From assembly GCF_039541815.1 (NCBI RefSeq), contig NZ_BAABGY010000006.1, positions 372,001-436,000 of the forward strand: 64,000 bases of DNA, written 5' to 3'. The notes beneath the pieces are model-generated. The model saw only the letters and a program-made list of their open reading frames with translations, ran no database searches and was not told the DNA's origin. This DNA is from Flavisolibacter amylovorans (GTDB lineage Bacteria > Bacteroidota > Bacteroidia > Chitinophagales > Chitinophagaceae). The translations under genes and the position numbers were made by a program. Of the stretch, positions 48,471 through 56,214 are shown one piece after another (position 1 is the stretch's first letter; each line of letters begins with the position of its first letter).

Positions 48471-49760
48471 ATGAAGTACCGCATTTCGAAACTCATATAT
48501 ACTGCAGGCGCCGCAGCCCTGCTCCTGGGCATGGGTTCCTGTAAGAAAGATTACACCGATCCCTCCTCCGTACCGAGCGACCAGGCATTCACGACCTCGC
48601 AGACCCTCACGGCGGTAGCCACCGGCCTGCAGCGCACCTACACCGCCGGCCGCGCCTCCTCGCTGTTCAACCGCATCACCCTCGACGGCCTGCTGACCAA
48701 CCAGTACACGGTGATCAACCAGGGCAATATCGCCGAGTACCAGCTGGGCCAGGGCGGTGGCACCGTGGACGGCACCAACACGATCCTCGGCGGCCTCTGG
48801 ACCTCCAGCAACAAGATCATCTATGACGCCGACCAGGTCATCGCCGGCGCAGCCGGTCTTGGCGACCGCGGCTACGCCAGCGGGCTCGTGGCCTATGCAA
48901 CGATCATGAAGGCTCTGGCGCTGGGCGACCTCGCTATGTACTGGGAGAAAGTACCCGCCGGCATCGGCGAGCGCGTCACTTTCGTGGACCGTGCCGACGC
49001 ATACACCCGTGCCATCGCGGCCATCAACGCCGCGCAGGCCGGCATCGCCGCCACCCCCATCACCGCCGGATTCTTGGCCAACATCCCGTCCGGCATCGAT
49101 ATTCCCAATACGCTCAACGCCCTCAAGGCGCGCTACTCGCTGTTCCTCGGTAATTATTCCGAGGCACTCGCCGCCGCCAATGCGGTGGATCTCACGAAGC
49201 GGTCGGTGTTCAGCTTCAATACCGTAAACCTGAACCCGGTATTCGAGACCTCCACCTCTACGAACAACGTGGTGTCGGCTGCCGCGAACTTCGGACTTCC
49301 CGCCGGCCTGCAGCCCGACCCCAACGACAGGCGGATCCGCTTTTACCAGACGGCCGCTTATGCGTCCCGGATCGCCGGCTTCGATTCTGCCGCCGCTTCG
49401 GCCCGCCCCATCTACCTGCCCGGCGAGATCACGCTGATCAAGGCGGAAGCCTATGCCCGCATGACGCCGCCCGATCTCGCCAACGCGCTCATCGAGCTCA
49501 ATAAGGTCATCACGAAGCAGCCTTCCGCCGATCCTTTCGGCGTGGGCGCCGGCCTGCCGCCGGTAGTGCTGACGACCCAGCAGGCCATCCTGGACGAGAT
49601 CTACCGCCAGCGGTCCATCGAGCTCGCGCTTTCGGGGCTTCGCCTGGAGGATATGCGCCGCTTCAACCGGCCGCTTACGGAGCGCAAGCGCAACTTCCTA
49701 CCGTACCCGTTCCTGGAGCGCGACAACAACCCCAACACCCCCGCAGACCCTGCGTTTTAA
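48471..49760 (+). CDS. SusD/RagB-type nutrient-binding lipoprotein
   Basis: 429-residue outer-membrane lipoprotein with lipobox LGMGSC (Cys24). It is shorter than classical SusD (about 550). The N-terminal YTDPSSVPSDQAFTTSQTL and TPR-like helices (ARYSLFLGNYSEALAAANAV) are present. The C-terminal block ILDEIYRQRSIELALSGLRL and EDMRRFNR is the SusD signature. It forms the lid over the SusC transporter. A strong hairpin follows between susD and murQ. Confidence 0.93.
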   Translation: MKYRISKLIYTAGAAALLLGMGSCKKDYTDPSSVPSDQAFTTSQTLTAVATGLQRTYTAGRASSLFNRITLDGLLTNQYTVINQGNIAEYQLGQGGGTVDGTNTILGGLWTSSNKIIYDADQVIAGAAGLGDRGYASGLVAYATIMKALALGDLAMYWEKVPAGIGERVTFVDRADAYTRAIAAINAAQAGIAATPITAGFLANIPSGIDIPNTLNALKARYSLFLGNYSEALAAANAVDLTKRSVFSFNTVNLNPVFETSTSTNNVVSAAANFGLPAGLQPDPNDRRIRFYQTAAYASRIAGFDSAAASARPIYLPGEITLIKAEAYARMTPPDLANALIELNKVITKQPSADPFGVGAGLPPVVLTTQQAILDEIYRQRSIELALSGLRLEDMRRFNRPLTERKRNFLPYPFLERDNNPNTPADPAF

Positions 49761-49780
49761 GCCGTATTTTTAACCGCTGA

Positions 49781-49807
49781 AGTAGGGAGCCAGCCCGGCT
49801 CCCTACT
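49781..49807 (+). promoter_or_regulatory. Intercistronic hairpin between susD and murQ
   Basis: AGTAGGGAGCC / GGCTCCCTACT stem with a 5-base loop and no T-run. It may block 3' decay of the susCD message or cause partial termination before murQ. Confidence 0.6.
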
Positions 49808-49844
49808 TGCTTACCGCACCCGACCCGGATACCAAATCCCTATC

Positions 49845-50690
49845 ATGAACAAAGACATTCCTGCCAACGGACAACAACCCTTCTTCAGGTCTACTGAAGC
49901 CCCTTCCCCGCACCGCCATCTCGAGCAGCGCCCCGTGGCGGAACTGCTGACGCTTATCAACCAGGAAGACCAGTCGGTGGCACCTGCCGTAGAGCGTTCG
50001 ATTCCGCAGATCGCGGCGTTTGCCGAAGCCGCTGCCGAGCGGATGCTGAAGGGCGGCCGCCTCTTTTACATCGGAGCCGGCACAAGCGGCCGCCTCGGCA
50101 TCCTCGATGCCTCCGAGTGCCCGCCTACCTACGGCGTGCCTCCCGGCCTCGTGGTGGGCATCATAGCCGGCGGCACCGAGGCCATCCAGAATGCCGTAGA
50201 AGGCGCCGAAGACGACCGCGAGCAGGGTTGGAAAGACCTCGAGGCCTACCATATCTCCGACCTGGACGTGGTACTCGGCATCGCGGCCAGCGGCACTACC
50301 CCTTACGTGATCGCGGCCCTCGCCGCCTGCCGCGCCCGGGGCATCGCCACCGGGAGCCTGTGCTGCAACTCGGGTGCACCCATCAGCCGCGAGGCCGACT
50401 TCCCGATCGAGGTGGTGGTGGGTCCCGAAGTGGTGACCGGCAGCACGCGCATGAAAAGCGGCACCGCGCAGAAGCTCGTACTCAACATGATCTCCACGAC
50501 CGTCATGATCCGGATGGGCCGCGTGGAAGACAACAAGATGGTGCACATGAAGCTGGCCAACGACAAGCTCGTGGACCGCGGGGTGCAGATGCTCATGGAG
50601 CGCGCCGGCATCCGTGATTACGGCGAGGCACGCGACGTGCTGCTCCGCCATGGCTCGGTGAAGAAAGCGCTCGAGTCGCTCGCGAAATAG
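49845..50690 (+). CDS. murQ: N-acetylmuramic acid 6-phosphate etherase
   Basis: 281-residue MurQ, a SIS-domain lyase that cleaves the lactyl ether of MurNAc-6-phosphate to give GlcNAc-6-phosphate and D-lactate in cell-wall recycling. YIGAGTSGRLGILDASECPP (about 70-89) carries one catalytic Glu and AVEGAEDDREQG the second. IAASGTTPYVIAAL and TGSTRMKSGTAQKLVLNMIS complete the sugar-phosphate site. Its place behind a DeoR regulator and a SusCD pair suggests use of imported MurNAc-containing material. No MurNAc kinase gene is in the cluster. Confidence 0.97.
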   Translation: MNKDIPANGQQPFFRSTEAPSPHRHLEQRPVAELLTLINQEDQSVAPAVERSIPQIAAFAEAAAERMLKGGRLFYIGAGTSGRLGILDASECPPTYGVPPGLVVGIIAGGTEAIQNAVEGAEDDREQGWKDLEAYHISDLDVVLGIAASGTTPYVIAALAACRARGIATGSLCCNSGAPISREADFPIEVVVGPEVVTGSTRMKSGTAQKLVLNMISTTVMIRMGRVEDNKMVHMKLANDKLVDRGVQMLMERAGIRDYGEARDVLLRHGSVKKALESLAK

Positions 50691-50712
50691 GTTTTTGAAT
50701 GCAATCGTTTAT

Positions 50713-50744
50713 AAAAAATGCGGCCTTCAGGGGCCGCATTTTTC
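50713..50744. terminator. Bidirectional terminator between murQ and LytTR gene
   Basis: AAAAAATGCGGCC / GGCCGCATTTTT stem with a short loop between convergent genes. Confidence 0.9.
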
Positions 50745-50745
50745 G

Positions 50746-51501
50746 TTATCCCTCCGCCAGGGTGCCGCCGCCGCTTAGGGCCCGGAGTACGCTTTGGCGG
50801 TATAGCTTCCCGATGGGAATCTCGGTGTTCCCGATGCCGATCAATTCATGGGTGAAGGTGCGCACCTTGTTCACCGATACGATAAAGGAGCGATGGACGC
50901 GCACAAAGGCCCCTTCGGGTAGCATGGCTTCCATACCGCTGATCGATTGCTTGGTGATGATGATTTCCGAGGCGGTGAACACCTTCACGTAGTCTTTCAT
51001 GCTTTCGACGTAGAGGATGTCTTGCAGAAGCACCTTCACCATGCGGCGGTCGGCGCGGAGGTAGATGAACGGCTCCTGCCGGGCGGGCGCGGGCGGGCGC
51101 GCGGGCTCGGGGAGCGGCGCCCGTTCCATCATATAGAGCTTGTTTACGGCCTTCACGAAGCGGTCGAAGCGGATCGGCTTCAGCAGGTAGTCGACCACGT
51201 CGAGCTCGTAGCCCTCCAGCGCATATTCGGGGTGCGCGGTGGTGAAGATGACGCGCGGGGGCGCCTTGAGGATCTTGAGGAGCTCGTTGCCTTTCAGCTG
51301 CGGCATGTGTATGTCGAGGAACAGCAGGTCCACGGGTGTTTGCTGCAGCGCCTGCAGGGCTTCCAGCGCGTGGGCGCAGGAGCCGGCGAGCTCGAGGGCG
51401 GGCAGGTCCGCGATATAGCGTTCGAGGATGCTGCGGGCCGGCGGCTCATCATCGACCACGAGGCAGCGAAGCGGGCGGCCCTCAGGCAGGTTGCGGTGCA
51501 T
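50746..51501 (-). CDS. LytTR-family response regulator
   Basis: 251-residue response regulator. The receiver domain (10-130) has the acidic pair VVDDEP, the phosphoacceptor D63 in FLDIHMPQ, the switch Thr in FTTAHPEYALEGYE and the conserved K in LLKPIRFDRF. A Pro/Ala-rich linker joins a LytTR DNA-binding domain (about 147-245, DILYVESMKDYVKVFTAS and FVRVHRSFIVSVNKV). It overlaps the upstream kinase gene by 20 bases, so the two form one two-component system. Targets are unknown. Confidence 0.95.
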   Translation of the reverse strand: MHRNLPEGRPLRCLVVDDEPPARSILERYIADLPALELAGSCAHALEALQALQQTPVDLLFLDIHMPQLKGNELLKILKAPPRVIFTTAHPEYALEGYELDVVDYLLKPIRFDRFVKAVNKLYMMERAPLPEPARPPAPARQEPFIYLRADRRMVKVLLQDILYVESMKDYVKVFTASEIIITKQSISGMEAMLPEGAFVRVHRSFIVSVNKVRTFTHELIGIGNTEIPIGKLYRQSVLRALSGGGTLAEG

Positions 51502-52624
51502 GGAACGTTGTTTTGGGTGCCGGCTCCGCGCAGCGGCGGAGGCGCAGCTTCAGGTTCACGATAAACACGTCTTCCCCGTCGGTGATCTCGAGGTGGTGCT
51601 GGCCGGGATAGAGCAGCTGCAGGCGCTTCGCCACGTTGTTCATGCCGATGCCGTTGCCGCGGTGCACCGCCTCGGGCGGCTTCGCGTTCAGGAGCTTCAG
51701 CCTCATCCAATCACCCTCGAGGGCTACCTGCAGCGAGATCCAGGGCTGCTCGAGGAGGTGGCTGGCGCCGTGCTTGAAGCAGTTTTCGACGTAAGGCAGC
51801 AGCAGGAGCGGGGCGATGGCGAGGTCGCCGGTTTCTTCGGGCAGGTCGATACTCAGCTCGAGCGCGTTGCCATAGCGTTCCTGCTCGAGCAGGAAATAAT
51901 CGCGGAGGAGGGCGAGCTCGCGGTGCAGCGGCACTTCGGGCTTACTGCCTTCGTAGAGCATATAGCGCAGAAGGTCGGAAAGGCCGGTAACGAGGTGTGC
52001 GGCCTTGGGCGCCGTGGGCTGCGCCTGCGCAAAGATGTTGTTGAGGGTGTTGAACAGGAAGTGCGGGTGCACCTGCGCGGTGAGCAACTGGAGTTGCGCG
52101 GCCATGTTCTCGCGCTGCAGCTGCCCGTTGCGCTGCTCTTTGAGGTACCACAGCTTCATGAGGCGGATGGCGGCAGCGAGGCCGCCGATGGTGATGGCGC
52201 CGCGCAGCCCCGCGAGGAGCCCGAGAAAGAAGTGCACCTCGTTGGCATGGGTAAAGCGCGGCACCGGTCCGAACACGGCGATCCGCAGCGGGAGGATCAC
52301 ATACATGCCCATGGTGGAAGCGATGACGCCGGTGGCCAGAAAGATGAACGGGACGGTGAGCGCGGCCTGAACGTAGCGGCCCTTCAGCAGCTGCTGCGGG
52401 ATGACGCCGTACATCAGCGTATAGGCCAGAAAGAGATGCGGCACGAGAAAGAGGGCCGACTCGAGCGCAGCCACCGGCAGGCGCTGCCCGTAGGCTGCCA
52501 TATTGAGGCCGGCCGCGAAGGAGTAGAGAAAGCTCTGGAAGGCCCACCACGTGAACCAGAACAGCAGGTGTCGCTGCAGCCGCGTGCGCCGGTCGTTGGC
52601 AAAGATGAAGGGATAGGCTTCCAT
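51482..52624 (-). CDS. LytS/YehU-type sensor histidine kinase
   Basis: 380-residue membrane kinase. The N-terminal half has about four to five hydrophobic helices (HLLFWFTWWAFQSFLYSFAA to GLRGAITIGGLAAAIRL). The His_kinase domain has QVHPHFLFNTLNNIFAQ with the phosphorylated His. The ATPase has LLPYVENCFKHGASH (N box) and GNGIGMNNVAKRLQLLYP (G box). No separate sensing domain is visible, so the membrane part may sense the signal. I start at MEAYPFIFAND (52622-52624). It pairs with the LytTR regulator. Confidence 0.94.
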   Translation of the reverse strand: MEAYPFIFANDRRTRLQRHLLFWFTWWAFQSFLYSFAAGLNMAAYGQRLPVAALESALFLVPHLFLAYTLMYGVIPQQLLKGRYVQAALTVPFIFLATGVIASTMGMYVILPLRIAVFGPVPRFTHANEVHFFLGLLAGLRGAITIGGLAAAIRLMKLWYLKEQRNGQLQRENMAAQLQLLTAQVHPHFLFNTLNNIFAQAQPTAPKAAHLVTGLSDLLRYMLYEGSKPEVPLHRELALLRDYFLLEQERYGNALELSIDLPEETGDLAIAPLLLLPYVENCFKHGASHLLEQPWISLQVALEGDWMRLKLLNAKPPEAVHRGNGIGMNNVAKRLQLLYPGQHHLEITDGEDVFIVNLKLRLRRCAEPAPKTTFHAPQPA

Positions 52625-52704
52625 AGGGTTCAAAAGTAGCCAAAGCGGTGGAGCTGCCGAAGGCGGGCAGGACCATCGAAGACAGAAAGCCCGCTTTCGT
52701 CGAC

Positions 52705-52732
52705 GAAAAAGCCCCTCCCCGAAAGGAAGGGC
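52705..52732 (-). terminator. Terminator of the 52800-53153 gene
   Basis: On the minus strand GCCCTTCC-TTTCGG-GGAGGGGC is followed by TTTTTCG. Confidence 0.65.
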
Positions 52733-52739
52733 GGGTGGC

Positions 52740-52800
52740 TTGAGAAAAGGTTTAGAGGGTTTAGAAAGTTTAGAAAGGTTCAGGAGGATTCTGAAAGGCT
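52740..52800. repeat. AGGTTTAGAGGGTTTAGAAAG word array
   Basis: Iterated GGTTTAGAGGGTTTAGAAAG words between the kinase start and the small gene's stop. Related to the AACCTTCTAA-type words elsewhere. Confidence 0.6.
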
Positions 52801-53153
52801 TAGCGGGCGAATTGCGAAGCGAGGAGGGTGCCGCTGCCGGCGATGGTGCGCTTGCGGCTGTGGGCATCGATGGTTTCCCGGAGCACGTTGTTGAGGCGGC
52901 GTACCGTGCGGGGCCGGTCGAGGTTGAGGCGCACGCCGTGGAGGGCTTCCTGGTAAACGAGCTCGTGGCCGGCATTGTAGAAATACACGGTGGCCTCCTT
53001 CGGGCGCTGTAGGTTGCTTTCCACCACCCAGTAGCCCGTTTCGGCTGCGGCCTGGAGCAGGGTGTCGGCAGAGCGGGTGGCTCGGGCATGCGCATTGCGG
53101 CCGAGGGCGAGGTAGGCAATGGTGAAGAAGAGAACGAGGAGGATGCTTTTCAT
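52800..53153 (-). CDS. Small exported hypothetical protein
   Basis: 117-residue protein with an N-terminal signal sequence (MKSILLVLFFTIAYLALG). The mature part has YWVVESNLQRPKEATVYFYN followed by VYQEALHGVRLNLDRPR, a beta-sheet pattern, and ends with a basic RRLNNVLRETIDAHSRKR segment. I recognise no family. The start at 53151-53153 gives a clean signal peptide; the longer frame upstream is GC-rich intergenic sequence. Transcribed toward the LytS gene, with a terminator between. Confidence 0.75.
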   Translation of the reverse strand: MKSILLVLFFTIAYLALGRNAHARATRSADTLLQAAAETGYWVVESNLQRPKEATVYFYNAGHELVYQEALHGVRLNLDRPRTVRRLNNVLRETIDAHSRKRTIAGSGTLLASQFAR

Positions 53154-53408
53154 GGCGAACGATTTTGGGGTGATTGATGGCATCAAAGCTAGCCGGCCCA
53201 GCAGGCCTCCGGACGGGAAGTAGACGGGTGAGCCGTGGCCGGAGCGATACACCTCCGGACGGTCGTCAGGCGCACCGGAACGAGGTCGGGCGCCGTTCGT
53301 CGACGACGGACGGCGATTCGCCGCGCGGAGCGCTACCGGTGGGCTAAACGACTTTTGTTTCCGGGCAAAAGGCCGCATATTTGGCGCCGAACCAATCAAT
53401 ACAAGCTT

Positions 53409-53951
53409 ATGAAACTGCTCAAGCGCATCGGCATCGCCGTACTCGCCCTCGTGGGTATCCTGCTCATCGTGGCCCTCTTTTTACCGAAAGAATATACCGT
53501 GGAGCGCTCCGTCGTGATCGCGCAACCCAAGGATTCGGTATTTGCCTACGTGAAATACCTGAAGCATCAGAACGACTATAGCAAATGGGCCGGTATGGAT
53601 CCTGCCATGAAGAAAGAATTCCGGGGCACCGACGCGCAGCCCGGTTTCGTATCGGCCTGGGAAAGCCAGAAAGACGATGTAGGCTCCGGCGAGCAGACCA
53701 TCAAAAGCATCGACGCCAGCGGCCGCATCGAATACGACCTGCACTTCATCGAGCCCTTCGAGGCTCATGCCGACTCCTGGATGGTGACCGAGACCGAGGG
53801 CAGCGGCACGAAGGTGCGCTGGGGCATGCACGGCCGCATGGCCTATCCGACCAATCTGATGCTGCTTTGCTACGATATGGATGATGCCATCGGTACCGAC
53901 CTCAACATCGGGCTCACGAAACTGAAGAAAAAGCTTGAAGGGGGACGGTAA
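53409..53951 (+). CDS. SRPBCC-fold protein with N-terminal membrane helix
   Basis: 180-residue protein. One membrane helix at residues 8-26 (IAVLALVGILLIVALFLP) is followed by an SRPBCC (START-like, polyketide cyclase) domain: EYTVERSVVIAQPKDSVFAY, WAGMDPAMKKEFRGTDAQPG, and a hydrophobic-cavity helix at the C-terminus (NIGLTKLKKKLEGG). Such domains bind small hydrophobic ligands. The ligand is unknown. It is a single gene in divergent orientation to the small exported protein. Confidence 0.88.
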   Translation: MKLLKRIGIAVLALVGILLIVALFLPKEYTVERSVVIAQPKDSVFAYVKYLKHQNDYSKWAGMDPAMKKEFRGTDAQPGFVSAWESQKDDVGSGEQTIKSIDASGRIEYDLHFIEPFEAHADSWMVTETEGSGTKVRWGMHGRMAYPTNLMLLCYDMDDAIGTDLNIGLTKLKKKLEGGR

Positions 53952-53977
53952 TCCTTTTTCTGCGGCTTTCTTTAGGT

Positions 53978-54085
53978 TAAAAGTCAAAATTCAAAAGTCA
54001 AAAAAAACTCAATCCGATGCCTCCTGTACGTTGGCCGGTTGCTCCATAGCGACGCTTTTGAATTTTGAATTTTGACTTTTGAATT
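53978..54085. repeat. Inverted AAAAGTCAAAATTC / GAATTTTGACTTTTGAATTC element
   Basis: Left arm AAAAGTCAAAATTCAAAAGT (53980-54003) and right arm TTTTGAATTTTGAATTTTGA (54056-54085) around a core of about 50 bases ending GCGACGC. Same family as 30841-30987 and 41998-42121. Confidence 0.8.
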
Positions 54086-54112
54086 CGCACCGAAAAACTG
54101 TTCGCACCCATA

Positions 54113-54151
54113 GAAAAGGCCTGCATCACAGCAAGGTGAGCAGGCCTTTTC
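54113..54151. terminator. Bidirectional intrinsic terminator
   Basis: GAAAAGGCCTGC / GCAGGCCTTTTC stem with a 15-base loop between the convergent SRPBCC and yceI genes. Confidence 0.85.
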
Positions 54152-54172
54152 GTATCTATAAAACAAACGCGT

Positions 54173-54733
54173 TTACAACGGTGCGAGCGAAGCGTTCACG
54201 GTAACGCTGACGGTCTCCGCGATCTTCTTGAACACCATCTTCGGGATCTTGATCCCGTGGTCGGATACCTTTATCGGGAACTTGCTCGTTAAGGACGGCA
54301 CACCGCCACGGACGCTGATCGTAGCGGGTACAGTGCGCTTGCGCGTAACGCCGTGGAGCTGCAGGTTGCCGGTGGCCGTTACCGGGTAGTCGCCGTCCTT
54401 CGCAAGGTCTACCGGGCCGGTGAAGGTGCCGCGGAAGATGCACTCGGGGTATTTGTCGCTCTCGAGGTAGTTGTCGTTGAAGTGCTCCTGCATGAGCCCC
54501 GACTCGAACTTGAAGCTTTTGATGGGGATCTTGATCAGGAAGGCTTTGGCCGTCATATCGATCACCGCGCGCGTGTCTTTGTTGACGGCCTCGATGTCTT
54601 CGAGCGGCGCCGACGAAAAGAAGCTCACCGTAGAAGTACCGAACTGGAAGTTCTGGGCCTGCGCACGGCCGGTGGCGGCCGCCAGGAAGAGGAGCAGGGC
54701 GAGGCCCGCGCGCGGAAGAAAGGTGCTTACCAT
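54173..54733 (-). CDS. YceI family periplasmic protein
   Basis: 186-residue YceI lipocalin-like protein with a signal peptide (LALLLFLAAATGRAQA). The core is FGTSTVSFFSSAPLEDIEAV, FKFESGLMQEHFNDNYLESD, FRGTFTGPVDLAKDGDYPV and GNLQLHGVTRKRTVPATISV, the typical YceI order. Relatives bind isoprenoid chains such as polyprenyl-quinone precursors. It is the last of three minus-strand genes (cytochrome, beta-barrel, YceI) and overlaps the barrel gene by 7 bases, so a joint envelope role is likely. Confidence 0.92.
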   Translation of the reverse strand: MVSTFLPRAGLALLLFLAAATGRAQAQNFQFGTSTVSFFSSAPLEDIEAVNKDTRAVIDMTAKAFLIKIPIKSFKFESGLMQEHFNDNYLESDKYPECIFRGTFTGPVDLAKDGDYPVTATGNLQLHGVTRKRTVPATISVRGGVPSLTSKFPIKVSDHGIKIPKMVFKKIAETVSVTVNASLAPL

Positions 54734-55632
54734 GTCTTTTTCGATTTTTTACCCCGCCCGAAGGTGAAGTCTCTGGAGATATTGAAGCCGAAATGTACGC
54801 CGCCGTTGCCCCAGCTTTCCGAAGATTCTGTTATAAATCCTTTTTCGAGCATCGAAAGCGAATTGGTGAGGTGCAACTGGAACACGTGCCCGCCGGTTTC
54901 GATGTCGACGCCCAGGGAAAACGAGTTGTGGAAGTCGGCGTAGGCCGGCGCGCTCCTGTTGGCGGGCGGGAGGCGCCCGATGTACTCCGTGTTGAGCGAA
55001 AAGCGCTTCGTAAGCCGGTAGCGGCCCCCGACCCCGAGGGCGTAGTAGTCGTTCGGGTCGAGGCGCGACAGCACGCGGTTCTTATGAACGAACGTAGGCG
55101 CGAGCTGCAGCGAGAGCCGGTCGGTGAACTTGCGCGCGAGCAGCAGCTGGTGGGTGTACGAGAGGCGGGCATTGCCGCTGTTGAATCCTTTCAGCGCCAT
55201 GCGCTCCCCGCGGTACACCACCGAGCCGAAGTAGGCGAGGGTGAACGGCACGGCCGAGGGTGCCTGGCGCAGCAGGGTCACCTTGGTATAGGCATCGTAG
55301 TTCTTCTCGTACGAGCTCCGGCCGACGCCGATGGCCACGGCGCGGTGGAGGCCGTATTCGAGCGCGAGGCGTATGGTGGCCTGGTCGAGCCCGAAGAACT
55401 CATAGCCCCCGCCGTTGACCGCCCCGAAGCGGTGCTGGATCAGGAACTGGAGCGTGCCCGGCGCCGCCTTTTCGACAGACTGCAGGTTGATGATGCGGGT
55501 GCCCTTGAACGTACCGGTGACGTAGGCGCGGCCGTGGGCGGGCTGCGTGGTGCCCATCAGCGAGTCGAGATGGCGATCCTGCGCCAGCAGTGTAGCTGGT
55601 AGCAGCGATACAAAAAGCAGTAGTTGTTTCAT
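54727..55632 (-). CDS. DUF5777-like outer-membrane beta-barrel protein
   Basis: 301-residue barrel-type protein with a signal peptide (MKQLLLFVSLLPATLLAQ). Alternating strands run to a C-terminal FNISRDFTFGRG. AYVTGTFKGTRIINLQSVEK and LQFLIQHRFGAVNGGGYEF near the N-terminus match Bacteroidota proteins annotated as DUF5777. Probably in the outer membrane. It sits between a cytochrome c lipoprotein gene and yceI. Start at MKQLLLFVS (55630-55632). Function is unknown. Confidence 0.83.
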   Translation of the reverse strand: MKQLLLFVSLLPATLLAQDRHLDSLMGTTQPAHGRAYVTGTFKGTRIINLQSVEKAAPGTLQFLIQHRFGAVNGGGYEFFGLDQATIRLALEYGLHRAVAIGVGRSSYEKNYDAYTKVTLLRQAPSAVPFTLAYFGSVVYRGERMALKGFNSGNARLSYTHQLLLARKFTDRLSLQLAPTFVHKNRVLSRLDPNDYYALGVGGRYRLTKRFSLNTEYIGRLPPANRSAPAYADFHNSFSLGVDIETGGHVFQLHLTNSLSMLEKGFITESSESWGNGGVHFGFNISRDFTFGRGKKSKKTW

Positions 55633-55689
55633 GCAATGAGTTGGTGGTTGGAAAGTAGAGAGCACCTTTTCACAATTCACGATTCACGT

Positions 55690-56067
55690 CTAGTTGTCCG
55701 GCGCTCCGGCTCCGACCCAGGCAGAGAAGCGCGCCAGGGTACAGTTGTCGAGCTTGGGCCCTCCCTGCGGCATGGCCGGCGCGGTGGGCGCATGGTTGAT
55801 CGCCGCCAGCAGCTTTCCGTTCAGCACCCAGGGCTGTACCTGGGAATAGCCTTCTAGCGATATGTTGCGCCCGTGCTGGGCGGCCGCCGCGCTGGAATGG
55901 CAGGAGTAGCAGCTGTTCTGCAATACCGGCAGGATATGCTGGCGGTAGGTGGTGCCGGCTGTATTACAGGCATTCGGGTTGGCCAGTTCCTCTTTGTCGT
56001 AGGAGCAGGCAGAAAAAGCAGCGAGTGCCGCGAGGCCTAGGGTCGTGAGCAGGGCTTTGTAATGCAT
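55690..56067 (-). CDS. Small c-type cytochrome lipoprotein
   Basis: 125-residue lipoprotein with lipobox AFSAC (Cys21) and one haem-binding site CYSCH (Cys53, Cys56, His57). NISLEGYSQVQPWV and the C-terminal LDNCTLARFSAWVGAGAPD resemble the cytochrome domains of Bacteroidota hypothetical lipoproteins; a Met in APAMPQGGP could be the distal haem ligand. It should sit in the periplasm or on the outer membrane and carry electrons. First gene of the cytochrome / barrel / YceI unit, 57 bases ahead of the barrel gene. Confidence 0.85.
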   Translation of the reverse strand: MHYKALLTTLGLAALAAFSACSYDKEELANPNACNTAGTTYRQHILPVLQNSCYSCHSSAAAAQHGRNISLEGYSQVQPWVLNGKLLAAINHAPTAPAMPQGGPKLDNCTLARFSAWVGAGAPDN

Positions 56068-56214
56068 GTGCGCGTTATTTTGAAGGGTCACCGCCGGGGT
56101 GACGTTTCCAGTATATACGAAAAGGGCCCGAAAGGGTTGTCTGCCCATTGCCGCGCTTCGCACTGGTGGATTACCTGTGGATAGGCGGTAGCGATTCTTA
56201 CCTAATTTGCGGGC

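Noticed and set aside
53154..53408. Possible extra gene or regulatory repeat between the small exported protein and the SRPBCC gene
   Set aside because: Only GC-rich sequence with an 11-base direct repeat (CCTCCGGACGG at 53206 and 53252); too little to call a site or gene.
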